Assembly (NCBI GenBank): GCA_014773175.1
Contig: VXCM01000904.1
Span: forward strand, 62,001-126,000
Direction of reading: 5' to 3'
Length of the DNA stretch: 64,000 nt
DNA from: Lucifuga dentata
Taxonomy: Eukaryota; Chordata; Actinopteri; Ophidiiformes; Bythitidae
Shown here: piece after piece, positions 49,221 to 64,000 of the stretch
Layout of the letters: each line of letters begins with the position of its first letter
How positions within the stretch are numbered: the stretch's first letter is position 1
Position numbers and translations under genes: made by a program
The notes under the pieces: generated by a model
The model's database searches: none
The model's input: the letters and a program-made list of their open reading frames with translations, nothing else
What the model was told of the DNA's origin: nothing

Positions 49221-49979
49221 AGGTGTGGAGCACAGGTACTCTCTGTGCTCTCTCTTTGGGGAGAGAGACAAAACAATTCCTTCCATGGCCTGGGCTGAAA
49301 TTATGCCAGACCTTTTCTGGCCTTAATATCTGATATCAAGGCCACCCTTTCAAGGGTGAAAATAAATTTTGTCCTGTTGCTGCAAATGGATATTATTGTA
49401 AATTTATTTGAATGTAACTCAGCAATTTTTACTTCATGTGTATTTAAGCATATTTTTACTCAAGTACCTTTACTGCACAAGAGCTATTTGCTATGTTTTT
49501 TTTTTTTTAGAAGTGGTCAGCTCTCCCTGAAACTGAATCTTTAAAAAATCATGTTAGTGACCAGTTCACAAACCTGAGAAGACTAATCTGACTTTACTTT
49601 GTTTGTACACTTTATCTCATAAGTTTCATTTTAAAAATAATTTTCAAAATGCCCACTGAAGACAATCTGGTTGGGACTGTCTTGGCAGCATTTTGGGGTT
49701 GCAAAGGTCACATCGAACAATAAAGTGTCATCTATCCTATCATTTAAATTATAATTTTGCACCCACTTCAATAAAACATTACAGCATTTCAACCTGTCCA
49801 GGACCCTGAAGTACTCTTTCCACTGCTGCCAGCTGTGGAGCAAAATGTTTTCTTTGATGTGGGGATTTAAAGAAAGTAATAGTTGTAGCAGTTTTACATT
49901 TATAAAGGAAAAAATTAGATTTAAAATAATTAAGATTTAAAAAGAAAAAAATCACAGGTTTGAATAAAATCTACGAGTA

Positions 49980-50110
49980 TGACGTGACCTTTGTGGTATG
50001 TCGGTTTATGACAGGCTCGCTCGTTTGTGTTATAACAGAAAGCCCCGCCCCCTTGTGATAGACAGGATTAAAGCCCGCCCATTGAATGTCTCATAACAGC
50101 TGGCAGTGGA
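49980..50110 (+). promoter_or_regulatory. nt5c2: nt5c2 promoter: GC boxes
   Basis: CCCCGCCCCC at 50043-50052 and GCCCGCCC at 50073-50080 are Sp1/KLF-type GC boxes, with a CRE-like TGACGTGA at 49980-49987. The sequence becomes CpG-bearing here after kilobases of AT-rich DNA. There is no TATA box at a sensible distance. The transcription start is probably between 50090 and 50200. Confidence 0.5.
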
Positions 50111-50312
50111 GAAGAAAAGAGAGGAGAGCAGATTACAGACGGAACTCACATTGAGTAGGTCAACACCGAACACTGCCTCCTTATACATCACGGTTCTAAC
50201 CGCTGCTTTCAGCGAGACTACGCACATTTGTGATTTTGCCTCACTTTTATCAGGCTCCAGGCGCATGCTCAGACTAAGGGACGGTGCAGTTGTTTTACTG
50301 AGGAACTCGGAG
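50100..50312 (+). other. nt5c2: nt5c2 non-coding first exon (approximate 5' end)
   Basis: Ends at 50312 before a strong GTGAGT donor. The next acceptor is CACAG ending at 51919, 13 nt before the coding ATG. The exon contains an ATG at 50265 that opens 16 codons to the exon end. After splicing, its frame continues for ten more codons and stops at 51950-51952, past the main start. Confidence 0.55.
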
Positions 50313-51919
50313 GTGAGTGGGAGAATGTCAGCCAGAGCTAACGGAGAGAATTCTGTCTGACACTTTGGCTTTTGTTTTCGCATCAGAGTAAGCTAACGCG
50401 TTAGGTTTCCTTGCCAGTTTCCTTGTAGCTGTCAGGAAATGAAAAAAGGACAGGATTCCTTTTGAACAGACTGTTAGCTTTCTTTACACATAAGAAAATA
50501 TCGGGATGTTGTTTGTTAGCCCGCTAGTAATGTTTCGTCTTTGGCTATTAGCCTGCTACTGAAGATACTTTTACAGCTGCTCAGGCTAATTCTACCTGCC
50601 TTAGCTTTGAAGACTGAATATTCTTTCATATTTACTCAGAGGTAATAGCTGTATATCACCAAATTCCCAACACGGGTGACGGTTTAGTGTAATATTGTTG
50701 CAGTGACCCTCTCTCCAAGTCTGAGATGGGGAAAACAGCCTGTTATAAGTTATATTCAGTTGTTTTTTTTTTTTTTTTTNTTTTTTTTTTTTTTTAGTTG
50801 CAGTTATTTATCCAGCAGTGCAGGTTTGCTGTTTGTGCCAGAGCTCCCTTCAGACCCCACTGGACCCACTTCCCACCGCGGGCCTAGGTGTCAGATAGGC
50901 TTTAGCTGCAAAACAGACTAAACACTCAAGTAGCAGAATCACAGCAAATAGACCTGTATGTATTCTGATTGTTACCTCTATCCGAAAATCACAAATGCAA
51001 ATTAGAGGCCAGAATATAGAAATATAGTTTTTGAATCCCTTTCACTATATTTTGAAGCTGTAAATTTTACAGTGATGGAATTGGGATAACTCTCAAATCA
51101 AGTGTTAATGCATACTTGGGTCTATTGACAGATCTCTCCTACTTCAGCATGTGTGTCTTGCTTGTATTTCTGATGGCACTGGGAAAAAAAAAAAAAAAAA
51201 AAAAAGCCGACCTCTGACTTTCCTTCCTGCAGCTCAGCCTCTTACTTGACAGGATGAGCATGACAGATTGTCAGCACAGGAGTAAAGAAACAAACTCTGG
51301 CCATTAACTAGGAAAGACTGACATTCTACATAGGCAGAAATTAATGAGTATCTGATTCATCGTTAACAGATGCAACTGCATAACATAGTTTTTAGTTGTT
51401 TGTATGTGTGTCCTGGTTAGACATGATCTGATTACATTAACCAAACAAAGAGTGTCCATTTATCTGTTCCTTTTGTAATCATAGCCTTCAAGTGTGGCCC
51501 TGATTTACATTTCTTCACGATTCAGTCTAGCTCGTGGTTTTGCCTTGTGATTGAGAAGGGCCTTTTTTTCATCAAGCTGTATTAGCATAACACTCATTAG
51601 ACAGACTACATTAGATCTCTCTTTTGTGTGACCTAAATGTTGGCTCTGCCTGGCCTCTTAAAAATCTCCTGTCCATCCTGCCATGTCCAAACGTGGCAAG
51701 ATGCAAGATGTGTTTTGATTTAAAAATGACTCATGACCTCAAATCATCTTAAACTATCTTTATTCAGTCTGTGTTCAGAGGAACACGGAAAATCAATGAC
51801 TAGTATTTGAAGTGAAAGTGAAAGAATTATTTTTAAGAAAGATGGTATTGGCTTTCCTTTTTGTGTCATTGTCAAACCGAGTCTCTCCATGTATGTTGTT
51901 TCCCTCATCCCATACACAG
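50313..51919 (+). other. nt5c2: nt5c2 intron 1
   Basis: 1.6 kb. Contains a long T run with an N at 50780 and an A run at about 51184-51205. No other feature was recognised. Confidence 0.55.
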
Positions 51920-51932
51920 AGAAGTTTTAAAG

Positions 51933-64000
<12,068 letters not shown>

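Larger units (their letters stand above)
46220..49980. other. Intergenic region between divergent ina and nt5c2
   Basis: 3.8 kb with no coding gene seen. It holds an N inside an A run (47022-47053, N at 47038) and a 31-bp minisatellite (49085-49220). AT-rich, with no CpG-rich block except at the nt5c2 end. Confidence 0.6.

Noticed and set aside
50106..50360. 84-codon frame in nt5c2 exon 1
   Set aside because: It begins with GTG, not ATG, and runs through the strong GTGAGT donor at 50313. Not a plausible vertebrate start.

Overview
This is vertebrate nuclear DNA, almost certainly from a teleost fish. The genes have many exons with GT/AG introns. CA/GT microsatellites are dense, and there are several fish-type DNA-transposon and retroposon remnants. 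Twelve single-N gaps mark it as a draft assembly. Five protein-coding genes are supported by spliced reading frames that stay in phase: pdcd11 (minus strand, 3' part cut off at the left edge), atp5mk/usmg5 (plus), taf5 (minus), ina (minus) and nt5c2 (plus, cut off at the right edge).

Layout: 1-10.0 kb is pdcd11, a ribosome-biogenesis S1-repeat protein, with 23 coding exons in the window. At 10.0-10.6 kb lies a divergent promoter interrupted by a retroposon tail. At 10.6-13.0 kb is the tiny ATP synthase accessory gene atp5mk, whose first intron carries a Tc1/mariner relic. At 13.0-19.3 kb is taf5 (TFIID subunit, 11 exons), converging on atp5mk. From 19.3 to 43.8 kb there is about 24.5 kb with no recognisable coding gene. 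It holds MITEs, a hAT element with intact target-site duplications, mariner-like relics, microsatellites and some stretches that look like conserved non-coding DNA. At 43.8-46.2 kb is ina (alpha-internexin, 3 exons, TATA promoter). From about 50.0 kb to the end is the 5' part of nt5c2 (cytosolic purine 5'-nucleotidase), with long introns.

Order and relative strands match human 10q24.33 (NT5C2, INA, PCGF6, TAF5, ATP5MK, PDCD11), except that no pcgf6 is visible between taf5 and ina. The genes do not form one pathway: they cover rRNA processing, mitochondrial ATP synthase, RNA polymerase II initiation, the neuronal cytoskeleton and purine metabolism. They share a neighbourhood, not a function.

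I found no undescribed biological system. The observations most worth a second look are: a set of 63-67 bp false duplications at N junctions; the retroposon between the pdcd11 and atp5mk promoters; a TISU/YY1 plus NRF1 arrangement at the taf5 start; an overlapping upstream ORF in nt5c2; the 811-bp hAT element; and candidate regulatory elements in the taf5-ina interval. Exon boundaries were read by eye from splice sites, phase and remembered family sequences. UTR limits and transcription starts are estimates.
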